Origin: Allosphingosinicella indica | GTDB taxonomy: Bacteria > Pseudomonadota > Alphaproteobacteria > Sphingomonadales > Sphingomonadaceae | Assembly: GCF_900177405.1 (NCBI RefSeq) | Contig: NZ_LT840185.1 | Location: forward strand, 2,285,501 to 2,349,500 | Direction of reading: 5' to 3' | Length of the DNA: 64,000 nt | Shown here: positions 47,664 through 58,923 of the stretch, piece after piece | Layout of the letters: each line of letters opens with the position of its first letter | Position numbering within the stretch: position 1 is the stretch's first letter | Notes under the pieces: generated by a model | Seen by the model: only the letters and a program-made list of their open reading frames with translations | What the model was told of the DNA's origin: nothing | Databases searched by the model: none | Position numbers and translations under genes: made by a program

Positions 47664-48325
47664 AGCGCGGCGCCGAGTTCGTCGGCGCTCCACTTGCCGC
47701 GGCCGACCAGTTGCAGGCAGCCGACCATCGAGCGCACCTGATGGTGGAGGAAGGAGCGCGCTTCCGCCTCGATCTCGATCAGTTCGCCCGAGCGGGTGAC
47801 GCGCAGCAGATCGAGCGTCTTGACCGGGCTTTCGGCCTGGCAATGGACCGAGCGGAAGGTGGTGAAATCGTGGCGCCCGACCAGCACCTGCGCGGCGCGC
47901 TGCATCGCGTCGGCATCGAGTGGGACCGGCACGCGCCAGGCCCGCCCGGCATCGAGCGCGAGCGGCGCGCGGCGGTTGCGGATGCGATAGAGGTAGCGCC
48001 GGCCGATGCACGAGAAGCGCGCGTGCCATTCGTCTGGCACTTGGCTGGCCGCCAGCACCGCGACCGGGAGCGGACGCAGCTTCGCGTTGATGCCGTCCAT
48101 CAGCCGTTCGGCCGCGATCGGCTTGGCGATTTCGACATGCGCGGTCATGGCGAGGGCGTGGACGCCGGCGTCGGTGCGGCCGGCGGCGTGGAGCACCGCC
48201 GCCTCGCCGGTGATCGCCGCAGCCGCTTCCTCGATCGCCTGCTGCACCGACGGGCCGTGCGCCTGGCGCTGCCAGCCCATGAAGGGCCGCCCGTCGAATT
48301 CCACCGTCAGGCGAAAGCGGGTCAT
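47558..48325 (-). CDS. truA: tRNA pseudouridine synthase A
   Basis: TruA makes pseudouridine at positions 38-40 of tRNA anticodon arms. The 255-residue product has the catalytic Asp in [30 protein letters not shown] and [13 protein letters not shown]. Length is normal. Its start overlaps the fmt stop by 4 nt, a standard def/fmt/truA arrangement. Its last 106 bases are shared with the end of the convergent amidotransferase gene. Confidence 0.97.
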   Translation of the reverse strand: MTRFRLTVEFDGRPFMGWQRQAHGPSVQQAIEEAAAAITGEAAVLHAAGRTDAGVHALAMTAHVEIAKPIAAERLMDGINAKLRPLPVAVLAASQVPDEWHARFSCIGRRYLYRIRNRRAPLALDAGRAWRVPVPLDADAMQRAAQVLVGRHDFTTFRSVHCQAESPVKTLDLLRVTRSGELIEIEAEARSFLHHQVRSMVGCLQLVGRGKWSADELGAALQARDRAALGLNAPPDGLFFVEARYPDDLPIPNSR

Positions 48326-49239
48326 GAAAGGCGGGCGCCGGGTGCGATCGGGAAGCCGCGGAGCAAATCGGCCGGGGGCATCGCACCACGCCCGGCGCGC
48401 TGCACAAGCACCGGCCGGATCGCGCCCGAGCCGCAGGCGATCGTAAGCTGGTCGTCCAACACCGTGCCTGCCGGACCCGACCGACCGACGATGTCGGCGG
48501 CGAGCAGCTTGATCCGCTCACCCTGCACCTCGAAAAAGCCGCCCGGCCACGGCGCGAAGGCGCGGACCTGCCGCTCGACCGCTTCGGCATCCTGTGTAAA
48601 GTCGATCCGCGCCTCGACCTTTTCGATCTTGGCGGCATAGGTGACGCCTTCAGATGGTTGCGGCTCAGGCGTGATCGTATCGAACCGTGCGAGCACTTCG
48701 ACCAGCAGCGCGCCGCCGAGCCCGGCCAGCTCGCGGGTGAGATCGCCGGCATTCTTGGTGTCGATCGCGGTCTTGCGCGCCAGATACATCGGCCCGGTGT
48801 CGAGTCCGCGCTCCATGCCCATGATGGTGACGCCGGTCTCCGCATCGCCGGCAAGGATCGCGCGCTGGATCGGTGCCGCGCCGCGCCAGCGGGGGAGGAG
48901 CGAGGCGTGGACGTTGATGCAGCCGTGCGCCGGAGCATCGAGGATCGGCTGCGGCAGGATGAGGCCGTAGGCAGCGACCACCGCGACATCGAGGCCGAGA
49001 TCCGCGAATGCTGCTTCCGCTTCCGCATCGCGCAGGCTGACGGGCGTGCGCACCGCGATCCCGGCCGCTTCGGCATGGGCGTGGACGGGGGAGGGACGCG
49101 GCGCCTTGCCGCGGCCGGCCGGGCGTGGCGGCTGGCTGTAGACCGCCGCGATCTCGTGCCCCGCCGCGATCAGCGCGTCGAGCGTCGGCACGGCAAATTC
49201 GGGCGTTCCCATGAAGGCGATGCGCATGGCCCGAGCCAT
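48322..49239 (-). CDS. fmt: Methionyl-tRNA formyltransferase
   Basis: Fmt transfers a formyl group from 10-formyl-THF to initiator Met-tRNA. The ATG at 49239 has GGAG 5 nt upstream and gives 305 residues; ATG 49227 ([11 protein letters not shown]) is the alternative. The catalytic core contains [21 protein letters not shown] (Asn/His) and [19 protein letters not shown]-terminal OB-like domain follows. It is divergent from recR by about 52 bp and coupled to truA. Confidence 0.97.
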   Translation of the reverse strand: MARAMRIAFMGTPEFAVPTLDALIAAGHEIAAVYSQPPRPAGRGKAPRPSPVHAHAEAAGIAVRTPVSLRDAEAEAAFADLGLDVAVVAAYGLILPQPILDAPAHGCINVHASLLPRWRGAAPIQRAILAGDAETGVTIMGMERGLDTGPMYLARKTAIDTKNAGDLTRELAGLGGALLVEVLARFDTITPEPQPSEGVTYAAKIEKVEARIDFTQDAEAVERQVRAFAPWPGGFFEVQGERIKLLAADIVGRSGPAGTVLDDQLTIACGSGAIRPVLVQRAGRGAMPPADLLRGFPIAPGARLS

Positions 49240-49291
49240 AGATGCTCCGCGCCGCTTGGCAAGCCGGGCCCGCGCGCCATATGGCAGGCGC

Positions 49292-49888
49292 ATGGCATCG
49301 TCCGAAATCGACGCGCTGACCCAGGCGCTGGCCCGGCTTCCCGGCCTCGGCCCGCGGTCGGCGCGGCGGGCGGTGCTGCACCTTATCAAGAAGCGCGAGG
49401 CGGTGCTGACGCCGCTGCTCCGCGCGCTGGAGCAGGTCGCGGGGCGGCTTTCGGTGTGCTCGGTGTGCGGCAATGTCGATACGCGGGATCCCTGCACCGT
49501 CTGCGCCGATCCCCGCCGCGACGCGCGGATGCTGTGCGTGGTGGAGGATGTTTCGGACCTCTGGGCGCTCGATCGCTCGCGACTGTTCCCGGGCCGCTTC
49601 CATGTGCTCGGCGGTCGGCTCTCGGCGCTGGAGGGCGTGCGGCCGGAGGATCTCACCATCGACGCGCTGTTGCGGCGCGTCGGCGAAGGCGGCATCGACG
49701 AGGTGGTGCTGGCGATGAATGCGACGCTCGAGGGGCAGACCACCGCCCATTATCTCGCCGAGCGGCTGGAGGGCTTCCCCGTCCGCATTACCCAGCTTGC
49801 GCACGGCCTGCCCGTGGGGGGCGAGCTCGATTACCTCGACGAGGGCACGCTGGCGCAGGCGCTGCGGGCGCGGCGGCCGCTTTCCTGA
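49292..49888 (+). CDS. recR: Recombination protein RecR
   Basis: RecR acts with RecF/RecO to load RecA on gapped DNA. There are 198 residues from ATG 49292 ([20 protein letters not shown]); an earlier start is possible but poor. The helix-hairpin-helix segment [17 protein letters not shown]4 zinc finger [16 protein letters not shown] and Toprim domain ([34 protein letters not shown]) are all present. The C-terminal Walker-B-like [17 protein letters not shown] is typical. Confidence 0.97.
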   Translation: MASSEIDALTQALARLPGLGPRSARRAVLHLIKKREAVLTPLLRALEQVAGRLSVCSVCGNVDTRDPCTVCADPRRDARMLCVVEDVSDLWALDRSRLFPGRFHVLGGRLSALEGVRPEDLTIDALLRRVGEGGIDEVVLAMNATLEGQTTAHYLAERLEGFPVRITQLAHGLPVGGELDYLDEGTLAQALRARRPLS

Positions 49889-49927
49889 CCGCTTGACCCT
49901 CGGGCTTGCGCGTTTTAGCGCGCCGCC

Positions 49928-50452
49928 ATGTCGCTGCTCTCCATCATCGAAGTCCCCGACCCTATCCTCCGCGCCAGCTCCGATCCCGTCGAGCGGTTCG
50001 ATTCCGATCTGGAGGGGTTGGTCAACGATATGCTCGAGACGATGTACGCGGCGCCGGGCATCGGTCTTGCCGGTGTCCAGGTCGCGGTGCCGCGCCGGTT
50101 GCTGGTGATCGACTTGCAGGATCCGGAAGAAGAGGGCGGCGAGCCGGTGAAGACACCGCAGGCCTTCATCAATCCCGAGATCCTATGGTCGTCGGACGAG
50201 CGCAGCATCTACAACGAAGGCTGCCTGTCGATCCCCGATCAATATGCCGAAGTGGAGCGCCCCGCGCGGATCCGCGCCAAGTGGCAGGACGTGAACGGCA
50301 AGAGCCACGAGAAGGAGTTCGACGGGCTGATGGCGACCTGCCTCCAGCACGAGGTCGACCATCTGAACGGCGTGCTCTTCATCGACTATCTGTCGCGGCT
50401 GAAGCGCGACATGGTGCTCAAGAAGGTCGCCAAGCTGCGCCGCGCACTTTGA
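49928..50452 (+). CDS. def: Peptide deformylase
   Basis: Peptide deformylase removes the N-formyl group from nascent proteins. The 174-residue product carries the three motifs [16 protein letters not shown] and QHEVDH (Cys plus two His bind the metal, Glu is catalytic). Length is normal. It follows recR by 39 nt and lies near fmt, its biochemical counterpart, though on the opposite strand. Confidence 0.98.
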   Translation: MSLLSIIEVPDPILRASSDPVERFDSDLEGLVNDMLETMYAAPGIGLAGVQVAVPRRLLVIDLQDPEEEGGEPVKTPQAFINPEILWSSDERSIYNEGCLSIPDQYAEVERPARIRAKWQDVNGKSHEKEFDGLMATCLQHEVDHLNGVLFIDYLSRLKRDMVLKKVAKLRRAL

Positions 50453-50456
50453 TCTT

Positions 50457-50585
50457 TTAGGACGTCGTTTCCGCCTCGGCGGCCGGTGTCGGCGTGGCGG
50501 GCGGCGGCTCGGTATCCCTGGACCAACGTGGCTTGTCGCAGGCCGCGGCCAGCAGCAACGGCAATATCACCAGCAGACGCTTCAC
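50457..50585 (-). CDS. Small lipoprotein downstream of copper-binding protein
   Basis: A 42-residue predicted lipoprotein. GTG 50585 overlaps the upstream stop (GTGA). The signal peptide KRLLVILPLLLAAAC has a lipobox Cys16, followed by DKPRWSRDTEPPP and an acidic, Pro/Thr-rich tail. Its 4-nt coupling to the Cys-rich protein gene argues that it is real and functionally linked. No family is recognised. It may be missed by standard annotation because of its size and GTG start. Confidence 0.68.
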   Translation of the reverse strand: MKRLLVILPLLLAAACDKPRWSRDTEPPPATPTPAAEAETTS

Positions 50586-50962
50586 AGCGCATCCAGCGCG
50601 GCGCGGCAATCGCGCGCGCATTCGCGGCACATCTCGGCGCAGCGGCGGCAATGATCGCGATCGTGGCGCGCGCATTCCTCGGCGCAGACGTCGCAGGCGG
50701 TGACGCAGAGCTGGAGCAACTCCTGGAGCACCAGCCCGTTCTCGCCCGTCTGCCGCGTCGCGACGCGGGTTAGGGCTGCGCAGACGTCGGCGCAGTCACT
50801 GCACAGCCGGATGCATTGCCGCATGTCCATCTCTTCGCCGCTGCAGGCATCGGCGCAGGCGTTGCAGATCGCCGCGCAATACATCACGTGCCGAACGGCT
50901 TCGGTAAGGCTTTCCGGCGGTTTGGCGGTGGGATGCTCCGCCATCATCTTCGCGATCGACAT
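50582..50962 (-). CDS. Four-helix bundle copper-binding protein (DUF326/Csp-like)
   Basis: A 126-residue Cys-rich cytoplasmic protein from ATG 50962, with GGGAGGA just upstream. There are about a dozen Cys in CxxxC patterns inside helices: YCAAICNACADAC, CIRLCSDCADVC, CVTACDVCAEEC and CRRCAEMCRECARDC. This spacing is that of bacterial copper storage proteins (Csp3-like) with Cu(I) held in a four-helix bundle. There is no Tat or Sec signal, consistent with the cytosolic type. Copper-responsive control cannot be judged from sequence. It forms a two-gene unit with the small lipoprotein. Confidence 0.88.
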   Translation of the reverse strand: MSIAKMMAEHPTAKPPESLTEAVRHVMYCAAICNACADACSGEEMDMRQCIRLCSDCADVCAALTRVATRQTGENGLVLQELLQLCVTACDVCAEECARHDRDHCRRCAEMCRECARDCRAALDAL

Positions 50963-51082
50963 CGGCTCCTCCCGGAATGATCGCACTGCGAACGGGCGCG
51001 CGAGCCCAAGGGTTCCCTTCGGCCTTGAGTGGCGCGCGCGACCCGGCTAGGTTCGCGCTTCGTTCTTCCAGATGGGCCAGAC

Positions 51083-52474
51083 ATGGACACCGCACTCGTC
51101 ATCGCCATAGCCCTTGCCTTCATTGGCGTCGGGCTGGGCTGGTTTCTCGGCAGCCGGCAGGCCGCGGCGTTACGGGCGGAGCGCGATCAGCGGCTGGAGG
51201 ACTTCCGCAAGGCCATAGCCGATCTCGCGGCGGCGGAGGAGCGGGCAAAGGCGGTGCCGGCGCTGACCGGCGAGCTGGAGACACTGCGCCGCGAGCATGG
51301 CGACGCGCGGGCCGAGGTGGCGCGGCTTTCCTCCGCGCAGGCCGAGCGCGAGCGTGCGCATGCCGATCAGCTTGCCGAATTGAAAGCCGCGCGCGAAGCG
51401 CTGACGGCGCAGTTCAGCGAAATCGGCGGCAAGCTGCTTGGCGAGGCGCAGGAGAATTTCCTGAAGCGCGCCGACGCCCGCTTCCACCAGGCGGGCGAGA
51501 AGAGCGAGGCGCAACTGAAGGCGCTGCTCCAGCCGGTCGAGACGACGCTGAAGCGCTACGAGGAAGGCCTTGGCCGGGTCGAAAAGGAGCGGGTGGGGAG
51601 CTATCGCGAGCTGCGCGAGGCGGTCGAGCTGGTCCGCGCCGGCCAGACGCAGGTGCGCGACGAGACCGTGCGGCTGGTCAACGCGCTCCGCCACAGCCCC
51701 AAATCGCGCGGCCGCTGGGGCGAGCAATCGCTGCGCAACGTGCTGGAGCAGGCGGGGCTGTCTCCGCATGCCGATTTCCAGTCCGAAGTCTCGGTGGATA
51801 CCGGGGACGGGCGGCTGCGGCCCGACGTGATCGTGCGGCTGCCCGGCGGCCGCAAGATCATCATCGACGCCAAATGCTCGCTCAACGCCTTTCTCGACGC
51901 CAGCGAGGCGGTCGATGAGGCTGTGCGCATAGGTCACCTCAAGGCGCACGCCGGATCGATCCGCACGCATGCGCAGCAACTCGGCGGCAAGGCCTATTGG
52001 CAGCAGTTCGGCGACGCCGCCGATTATGTCGTCATGTACATTCCCGGCGAACATTTCCTCACCGCCGCGCTGGAGCAGGACGAGGGGCTATGGGAATGGG
52101 CGTTCGAGCGGCGGGTGCTGCTCGCGACGCCGACCAATCTCGTCGCGATCGCACGTACCGTCGCCAGCGTCTGGCGGCAGGAGACGCTAGCCGAGGAAGC
52201 CGCCGAGATCGGCCGGCTCGGCAAGGAATTGCACGCGCGGCTGTGGACGATGGGCGAGCATATCCGCAAGCTCGGCCGTAACCTGAACCTCGCAACGGAT
52301 GCCTACAATGCGTTTGCCGGGAGCATCGAAAGCCAGGTGCTGACCCAGGCAAAGCGGTTCGAAACGCTCGAAGTCGCCACCGGCGGCAAGGAGATCGAGC
52401 CACTGCCGGTCATCGACAGCGTGCCGCGCGCGCTCACCAAATTCGGCGACGGAACAGCCGAAGCCGCCGAATAG
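51083..52474 (+). CDS. rmuC: DNA recombination protein RmuC
   Basis: RmuC is a predicted nuclease-fold protein limiting DNA inversions between short repeats. The 463-residue product from ATG 51083 has one N-terminal membrane helix (ALVIAIALAFIGVGLGWFLG), a long coiled coil to about residue 190, then the RmuC domain (SPKSRGRWGEQSLRNVLEQAG, IVRLPGGRKIIIDAKCSLNAF with the D..E/DxK core, YIPGEHFLTAALEQD, LATPTNLVAIARTV). It is divergent from the copper-protein unit over about 120 bases. Confidence 0.95.
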   Translation: MDTALVIAIALAFIGVGLGWFLGSRQAAALRAERDQRLEDFRKAIADLAAAEERAKAVPALTGELETLRREHGDARAEVARLSSAQAERERAHADQLAELKAAREALTAQFSEIGGKLLGEAQENFLKRADARFHQAGEKSEAQLKALLQPVETTLKRYEEGLGRVEKERVGSYRELREAVELVRAGQTQVRDETVRLVNALRHSPKSRGRWGEQSLRNVLEQAGLSPHADFQSEVSVDTGDGRLRPDVIVRLPGGRKIIIDAKCSLNAFLDASEAVDEAVRIGHLKAHAGSIRTHAQQLGGKAYWQQFGDAADYVVMYIPGEHFLTAALEQDEGLWEWAFERRVLLATPTNLVAIARTVASVWRQETLAEEAAEIGRLGKELHARLWTMGEHIRKLGRNLNLATDAYNAFAGSIESQVLTQAKRFETLEVATGGKEIEPLPVIDSVPRALTKFGDGTAEAAE

Positions 52475-52484
52475 GAGATCATTC

Positions 52485-52913
52485 ATGGAAACGCAGGAGC
52501 TTTATCGGGGGCGGCTGATCGACCATCTCCATCTGGTCGTCGCGGACTTGGGCGCGGCCAAGCGCTTCTACGGCGCGGTGCTCGACGTGCTGGGCGTGCC
52601 CCTTGGCGGAGAGGCGGAGGATTATTTCTGGGCGGATGAGCTGTTCGTCTCCACCGCCGACAGCGCGGCCGCGACGGGCAAACTCACCGGACGCCATCAC
52701 CTGGCCTTCCAGGCCGCGAACCGCGAAATGGTCGAGGCGTTCCATAAGGCCGGCATCGCTGCAGGCGGCAGCGACAACGGCGCCCCGGGCCTTCGTCCAT
52801 ACCACCCTGGCTATTACGCGGCCTTCGTGCTGGACCCCGCGGGCAACAATATCGAGGCGGTCTATCACGGCGAGGCAGAACGGAGTGCGGATGCGGTGAA
52901 GATCAGCTTTTAA
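52485..52913 (+). CDS. VOC (glyoxalase/bleomycin resistance) family protein
   Basis: A 142-residue protein beginning 10 nt after rmuC. IDHLHLVVADLGAAKRFYGAVLDVLG is the first vicinal-oxygen-chelate half, with a metal-type His; FVLDPAGNNIEAVYHG is the second half with a metal-type Glu. RHHLAFQAANREMVEAFHKAG lies between. It could be a glyoxalase, dioxygenase or binding protein. Substrate unknown; the family is diverse. Confidence 0.88.
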   Translation: METQELYRGRLIDHLHLVVADLGAAKRFYGAVLDVLGVPLGGEAEDYFWADELFVSTADSAAATGKLTGRHHLAFQAANREMVEAFHKAGIAAGGSDNGAPGLRPYHPGYYAAFVLDPAGNNIEAVYHGEAERSADAVKISF

Positions 52914-52933
52914 GGGCGGCCCTTACCGCAAAC

Positions 52934-53014
52934 CGTCACCCCTAACTTGATCCGGCGTCCATCTTCTTGCTGACAATTGATCAGGCGGGGGGGCGGATCA
53001 AGTCAGGGGTGACG
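52934..53014. repeat. Inverted repeat between VOC and META genes
   Basis: The left arm starts CGTCACCCCTAACTTGATCC (52934-52953). The right arm at 52994-53014, read on the opposite strand, matches 20 of 21 positions. The spacer includes a run of seven G. It belongs with the dispersed GTCACCCCGGACTTGATCCG element seen at 9168 and may close transcription of the two convergent genes. Confidence 0.8.
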
Positions 53015-53019
53015 AGAGA

Positions 53020-53718
53020 TCAATAAGCGCGCTTCAGCGTCAGCGTGGCGTTGTTGCGGGTGATAAGGAGGGTGTCGCCGCCGCGATAGGCGATCTGGGC
53101 TGGACCGCCGAGGATTTCCAGCGTCTTGCGCTCGTGGGTCATCGCTGGTTCGGCGCAGGCCATGCGCGTGGCGATGATCGGGCCGGGCTGTAGCGTGCCG
53201 CCATCGACGCTGTAGCCGCCGCCGAAGCCGTTGCAGCCGGCCTTCCCCTCGATCCGCCCATCGCGGAAGCGAAGGAAATAACGGTCGCCCGCAGGGACCG
53301 ATTCCCCACCGATCGCGGTCATCGACCAGTTGGTGCCGTCGAGATTGGCAGGTTCGAGCGCGTCGCCGCCGCACCCATTCAAATTTCGGCCGTCCATCGT
53401 CACCTTCACGGTATCGGGATAGCGCCGGTCGCTCATCCCGTCGCTGCATTCGGCGTGGGTGATGTCCACCGTCAGCCGCGGCGTGACGTAGCGGTGGCCG
53501 TTAAAGCTGGTCCGCGGTTCGGGCGCGGGAATGCGGACCGCCGGCTCGCCCGCCGCCTCGTAGGTCATCGTGCCATCGGCGATGGTGACCGACCAAAAAG
53601 GCTCTGTGCCGAGCGCGCGATAGGCAGCGCCTTGGGCCGGCGGCGGCGGAGCGGGCGGCGCGTCCATCGGGGCACAAGCGGTGAGGGCGAAGAGTGCGGG
53701 GAGGACGATGCGGATCAT
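53020..53718 (-). CDS. META-domain lipoprotein
   Basis: A 232-residue predicted lipoprotein from ATG 53718. The signal peptide [14 protein letters not shown] carries lipobox Cys15. The first half ([35 protein letters not shown]) resembles the COG3650-like domain. The second half is a META domain ([47 protein letters not shown]). META/HslJ-like proteins are envelope stress or heat-inducible proteins of unknown biochemistry. It is divergent from nuoA by about 170 bases, which must include the nuo promoter. Confidence 0.87.
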   Translation of the reverse strand: MIRIVLPALFALTACAPMDAPPAPPPPAQGAAYRALGTEPFWSVTIADGTMTYEAAGEPAVRIPAPEPRTSFNGHRYVTPRLTVDITHAECSDGMSDRRYPDTVKVTMDGRNLNGCGGDALEPANLDGTNWSMTAIGGESVPAGDRYFLRFRDGRIEGKAGCNGFGGGYSVDGGTLQPGPIIATRMACAEPAMTHERKTLEILGGPAQIAYRGGDTLLITRNNATLTLKRAY

Positions 53719-53891
53719 GGCGGGACAACCGCGATGCGGCATCGCGGTTCCCGGCCTCTCCGGCGGGGTTGAAGGAGAGCGGAACAAAGCCGGATTGTTG
53801 CGAGTCATTCTCACGGCTGCAAACCTTGCTTCACCGGTGCGCCGGTCCTAGAAGCCGCCGCAAATCCGTTCCTTCGCTTGGAGATTCCTCG

Positions 53892-54269
53892 ATGGCGTCC
53901 GTCGCCGCCGGATATCTGCCGATCCTGTTGTTCCTTGCCGTCGCGCTCGCGCTGTCGGTGGCGTTCGTGGTGCTACCGATGATCGTCGGAAGGCTCACCG
54001 GCGCGACCAACCCATATGCCGACAAGCTCAGCGAATATGAGTGCGGCTTCCCGGCGTTCGAGGACAGCCGCGCGCAGTTCGACGTGCGTTTCTATCTGGT
54101 CGCGATCCTGTTCATCATCTTCGATCTCGAAGCCGCCTTCCTCTTCCCCTGGGCGGTGTCGCTCGGCTGGATCGGCATTGCCGGCTGGGCGGCGATGATG
54201 GTGTTCCTGATCGAGCTCACACTGGGCTTCGTCTATGCGTGGAAGAAGGGGGCGCTGGAATGGGAGTGA
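53892..54269 (+). CDS. nuoA: NADH-quinone oxidoreductase subunit A
   Basis: A 125-residue membrane subunit of complex I. Three hydrophobic helices are evident. [45 protein letters not shown] is represented by its hallmark parts [17 protein letters not shown] and [15 protein letters not shown] at 53880-53883 lies 8 nt before the ATG. It begins the 12-gene run, and nuoB overlaps its end by 10 nt. Confidence 0.97.
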   Translation: MASVAAGYLPILLFLAVALALSVAFVVLPMIVGRLTGATNPYADKLSEYECGFPAFEDSRAQFDVRFYLVAILFIIFDLEAAFLFPWAVSLGWIGIAGWAAMMVFLIELTLGFVYAWKKGALEWE

Positions 54270-54808
54270 CCCTCGACCGGCTTCCCGCCGCGCCGCCGCC
54301 GGGCACCCAGCCCGACGCGGACTATTTCGCCGCGCTCCAGGCGGAGGTCGGCGACAAGGGCTTCCTCGTCACCACGACCGAGGATTTGTTCCAGTGGGCG
54401 CGCACCGGATCGCTCTGGTGGATGACCTTCGGCCTCGCCTGTTGCGCGGTAGAGATGATCCACGTCAATATGCCGCGCTACGATCTGGAGCGCTTCGGCG
54501 CGGCGCCGCGCGCGAGCCCGCGCCAGTCGGACGTAATGATCGTCGCCGGCACGCTCTGCAACAAGATGGCCCCGGCGCTGCGCCGCGTCTACGACCAGAT
54601 GTCGGAGCCGCGCTACGTCATCTCGATGGGATCGTGCGCCAACGGCGGCGGCTATTATCACTACAGCTACTCGGTGGTGCGCGGCTGCGACCGGATCGTG
54701 CCGGTCGACATCTACGTCCCCGGCTGTCCGCCCACCGCGGAGGCCTTGCTCTACGGCATCATGCAGTTGCAGCGGAAGATCCGCCGCGTCGGCACGATCG
54801 AGCGCTGA
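54260..54808 (+). CDS. nuoB: NADH-quinone oxidoreductase subunit B
   Basis: A 182-residue subunit carrying the N2 [4Fe-4S] cluster. Cluster ligands are seen in [21 protein letters not shown] and [14 protein letters not shown] 54260 (MGVTLDR) overlaps nuoA by 10 nt; a GTG at 54266 in a GTGA overlap is equally possible. Length and motifs are normal for alphaproteobacteria. Confidence 0.97.
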   Translation: MGVTLDRLPAAPPPGTQPDADYFAALQAEVGDKGFLVTTTEDLFQWARTGSLWWMTFGLACCAVEMIHVNMPRYDLERFGAAPRASPRQSDVMIVAGTLCNKMAPALRRVYDQMSEPRYVISMGSCANGGGYYHYSYSVVRGCDRIVPVDIYVPGCPPTAEALLYGIMQLQRKIRRVGTIER

Positions 54809-54812
54809 CGCG

Positions 54813-55475
54813 ATGGCGAGCCCAGCACCCCTTGTCGCGCCCCGCGAAGGGCTGATCGACGCGGTCCGCGCCGCGCTCGGCGATGCGATCGTCGAGGCGG
54901 TCGAGATCGTCGGCGAGCTGTCCTTCACAGTCCAGCGCGAAGCAATCGCCGACGTCTGCCGGACGCTGCGCGACGACTTCGAATATCAGCAGCTCATGGA
55001 AATCGCCGGGGTCGACTATCCCGATCGGCCCGAACGGTTCGAGGTTGTCTATCACCTGCTTTCGGTGACGAAGAACCATCGCGTCCGCCTCCGCGTCCTC
55101 ACCGACGAGGAAACGCCGGTGCCGACCGTCACGACGGTCTGGCCCGTCGCCGGCTGGCTGGAGCGCGAAGTGTTCGACATGTATGGCGTGCTCTTCGCCG
55201 GCAACCCGGATCTCCGCCGCATCCTCACCGACTATGGTTTTCGCGGTCACCCGCAGCGCAAGGATTTCCCGCTCACCGGCTATGTCGAGCTGCGTTATTC
55301 GGAAGAGCAGAAGCGGGTGGTCTACGAGCCGGTGAAGCTGGCGCAGGACTTCCGCAACTTCGACTTCCTCTCGCCGTGGGAAGGCGCCGAATATATCCTG
55401 CCTGGCGACGAGAAAGCGGTGCCCGAGGCGCCCGGCGCGCCGAGCCCGGTGAAGGCCGACGAGGTGAAGAAGTGA
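54813..55475 (+). CDS. nuoC: NADH-quinone oxidoreductase subunit C
   Basis: A 220-residue peripheral-arm subunit, separate from nuoD as in alphaproteobacteria and mitochondria (30-kDa subunit). The signature reads [26 protein letters not shown] with [14 protein letters not shown], the classic 30-kDa motif. It starts 4 nt after nuoB and its stop overlaps the nuoD GTG. Confidence 0.97.
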   Translation: MASPAPLVAPREGLIDAVRAALGDAIVEAVEIVGELSFTVQREAIADVCRTLRDDFEYQQLMEIAGVDYPDRPERFEVVYHLLSVTKNHRVRLRVLTDEETPVPTVTTVWPVAGWLEREVFDMYGVLFAGNPDLRRILTDYGFRGHPQRKDFPLTGYVELRYSEEQKRVVYEPVKLAQDFRNFDFLSPWEGAEYILPGDEKAVPEAPGAPSPVKADEVKK

Positions 55476-56707
55476 GCGCCACCGACGAAATCACGCTGAC
55501 CGGCGCCGATCTCGCCAAGCCGGCGGCGGGCGATGTCGATATCGCCAATTACACGATCAACTTCGGCCCGCAGCACCCGGCCGCCCACGGCGTGCTGCGC
55601 CTGATCCTGGAGCTCGACGGCGAGATCATCGAGCGCGTCGATCCGCACGTCGGCCTGCTCCACCGCGGCACCGAGAAGCTCTGCGAGTATAAGACCTATC
55701 TCCAGGCGCTCCCGTACATGGACCGCCTCGATTACTGCTCGCCGATGTGCATGGAGCACAGCTACGTGCTCGCCATCGAGAAGCTGCTCGGGCTCGAGGT
55801 GCCGCTCCGCGCGCAATATCTGCGCGTCTTCTTCGCCGAGTTGACCCGCATTTCCAACCACATGCTCAACCTCGGCGCGCATGTGATGGACGTCGGCGCG
55901 ATGACGCCGAACCTGTGGCTGTTCGAGCTGCGCGAGGACACGCTCAATTTTTACGAGCGGGCGTCGGGCGCGCGGATGCACGCGGCCTATTTCCGGCCCG
56001 GCGGCGTCCATCAGGACGTGCCGCTGAAGCTCTTGACCGACATCGCCGACTGGCTCGACACGCGGCTCCCGCGCCTGTTCGAGGATGCGATGAGCCTGGT
56101 GGTCGACAACCGCATCTTCAAGCAGCGCAACGTCGATATCGCCTATGTCTCGAAGGAAGACGCGCTGGCGTGGGGCTTCTCCGGACCGATGATCCGCGCC
56201 GCCGGCCTGCCCTGGGATCTGCGCAAGAGCCAGCCCTACGATGTCTACGACCGGATGAACTTCGACATCCCCGTCGGCACCAAGAGCGACTGCTACGACC
56301 GCTTTATGGTGCGCGTGGAGGAAGTGCGGCAGTCCGCACGGATCATGCGCCAGTGCCTCAACGAGATGCCCGAAGGGCCGGTCGCGAGCCTCGACCGCAA
56401 GGTGGTGCCGCCCAAGCGCGGCGAGATGAAGCAATCGATGGAAGCGCTCATCCACCACTTCAAGCTCTATACCGAGGGCTTCCACGTCCCCGCCGGCGAG
56501 GTCTATGTCGCGACCGAGAGCCCCAAGGGCGAGTTCGGCATCTATCTGGTGAGCGACGGCACCAACAAGCCGTATCGCGTCAAGATTCGGCCGACGGCGT
56601 TCAGCCACCTTCAGGCGATGGATTTCATGTGCAAGGGCCACATGCTGGCGGACGTCACCGCCATCCTCGGCGCCATCGACGTCGTCTTCGGGGAGTGCGA
56701 CCGATGA
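55472..56707 (+). CDS. nuoD: NADH-quinone oxidoreductase subunit D
   Basis: A 411-residue 49-kDa-type subunit next to the quinone site. GTG 55472 overlaps the nuoC stop. [16 protein letters not shown] carries the quinone-site His, then [29 protein letters not shown], a C-terminal [27 protein letters not shown]-type region (seen in parts) and FGECDR end. A small membrane gene overlaps its stop by 4 nt. Confidence 0.97.
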   Translation: MSATDEITLTGADLAKPAAGDVDIANYTINFGPQHPAAHGVLRLILELDGEIIERVDPHVGLLHRGTEKLCEYKTYLQALPYMDRLDYCSPMCMEHSYVLAIEKLLGLEVPLRAQYLRVFFAELTRISNHMLNLGAHVMDVGAMTPNLWLFELREDTLNFYERASGARMHAAYFRPGGVHQDVPLKLLTDIADWLDTRLPRLFEDAMSLVVDNRIFKQRNVDIAYVSKEDALAWGFSGPMIRAAGLPWDLRKSQPYDVYDRMNFDIPVGTKSDCYDRFMVRVEEVRQSARIMRQCLNEMPEGPVASLDRKVVPPKRGEMKQSMEALIHHFKLYTEGFHVPAGEVYVATESPKGEFGIYLVSDGTNKPYRVKIRPTAFSHLQAMDFMCKGHMLADVTAILGAIDVVFGECDR

Positions 56708-56961
56708 TCGATCGTTTCTTCGCAGTCGCGGACCGTCATCAGCGGGTGATTTCGTTTCTTGGTATCACCTGGATGGTGGTAAGCTGGGCAGCCTATTCGC
56801 GCTTCATTTCACTGCCGCAGATCGAGTTGTTGACCGGGATGCCCGCGATCATCGCATCAAGCGTGTTCAATGCGGTCTGGTGGGGATTCCTAAACCCGCG
56901 CATCGAGCAGCGGCGCAAGATGATTGCCGGCGCGCAGCCGATCGGAAACCAAGATGGCTGA
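56704..56961 (+). CDS. Small two-helix membrane protein inside nuo operon, unknown function
   Basis: An 85-residue protein not among the 14 standard complex I subunits. ATG 56704 overlaps the nuoD stop (ATGA) and its end overlaps nuoE by 8 nt, so it is coupled to both. Two hydrophobic segments are seen: about 16-34 ([20 protein letters not shown]) and 45-64 ([20 protein letters not shown]), with basic flanks (RIEQRRKM). GTGG and Trp/Ala-rich helices suggest a bilayer-spanning assembly helper or accessory subunit, an inference from position only. No family is recognised. Confidence 0.8.
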   Translation: MIDRFFAVADRHQRVISFLGITWMVVSWAAYSRFISLPQIELLTGMPAIIASSVFNAVWWGFLNPRIEQRRKMIAGAQPIGNQDG

Positions 56962-57612
56962 AGCCAAACGCATGGGCGATACGCCGGATGTCCGCGCGCG
57001 TTGGGGCGCATTCGCTTGGACCGAGGCGAACGCGAAGCAAGCGAAGATTGTCGTCGCGCGCTATCCCGAAGGGCGGCAGCACAGCGCGATCATTCCGCTG
57101 CTCGATCTCGCGCAGCGGCAGGTCGGCGCGGAGACCGAAACGCAGGGCTGGCTGCCGATCCCGGTGATCGAATATGTCGCCGCCTATCTCACCATGCCCT
57201 ATATCCGGGCCTACGAGGTCGCGACCTTCTACACGATGTTCAATCTGGCGCCGGTCGGCCGCTTCCACGTCCAGGTCTGTGGCACGACGCCGTGCATGCT
57301 GCGCGGATCGGACGACGTGCTCGACGCCTGCTACGCCAAGGGGCTGAAGAAGGGCCACACCACTCCCGACGGTCTGTTCACGCTGACCGAGGTGGAATGC
57401 CTCGGCGCCTGCGCCAATGCGCCGATGGTCCAGATCAACGACGACAATTACGAAGATTTGACCTTCGACAGCATGACCGCGGTGCTCGACGCGCTCGGCC
57501 GCGGCGAGACGCCAAGGCCCGGCCCGCAGGTCGATCGCCAAACGAGCTGCCCCGAAGGCGGCCCGACGACGCTGCCGGAGATGGTGGGCAAGAACCACGA
57601 TTATCGGGGGGA

Positions 57613-57622
<10 letters not shown>
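56954..57622 (+). CDS. nuoE: NADH-quinone oxidoreductase subunit E
   Basis: A 222-residue subunit with the N1a [2Fe-2S] cluster. Ligand motifs [11 protein letters not shown] and [17 protein letters not shown] are present. [21 protein letters not shown] is typical of the thioredoxin-like fold. ATG 56954 overlaps the small membrane gene. nuoF overlaps its end by 10 nt. Confidence 0.97.
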
Positions 57623-58922
<1,300 letters not shown>

Positions 58923-58923
<1 letters not shown>

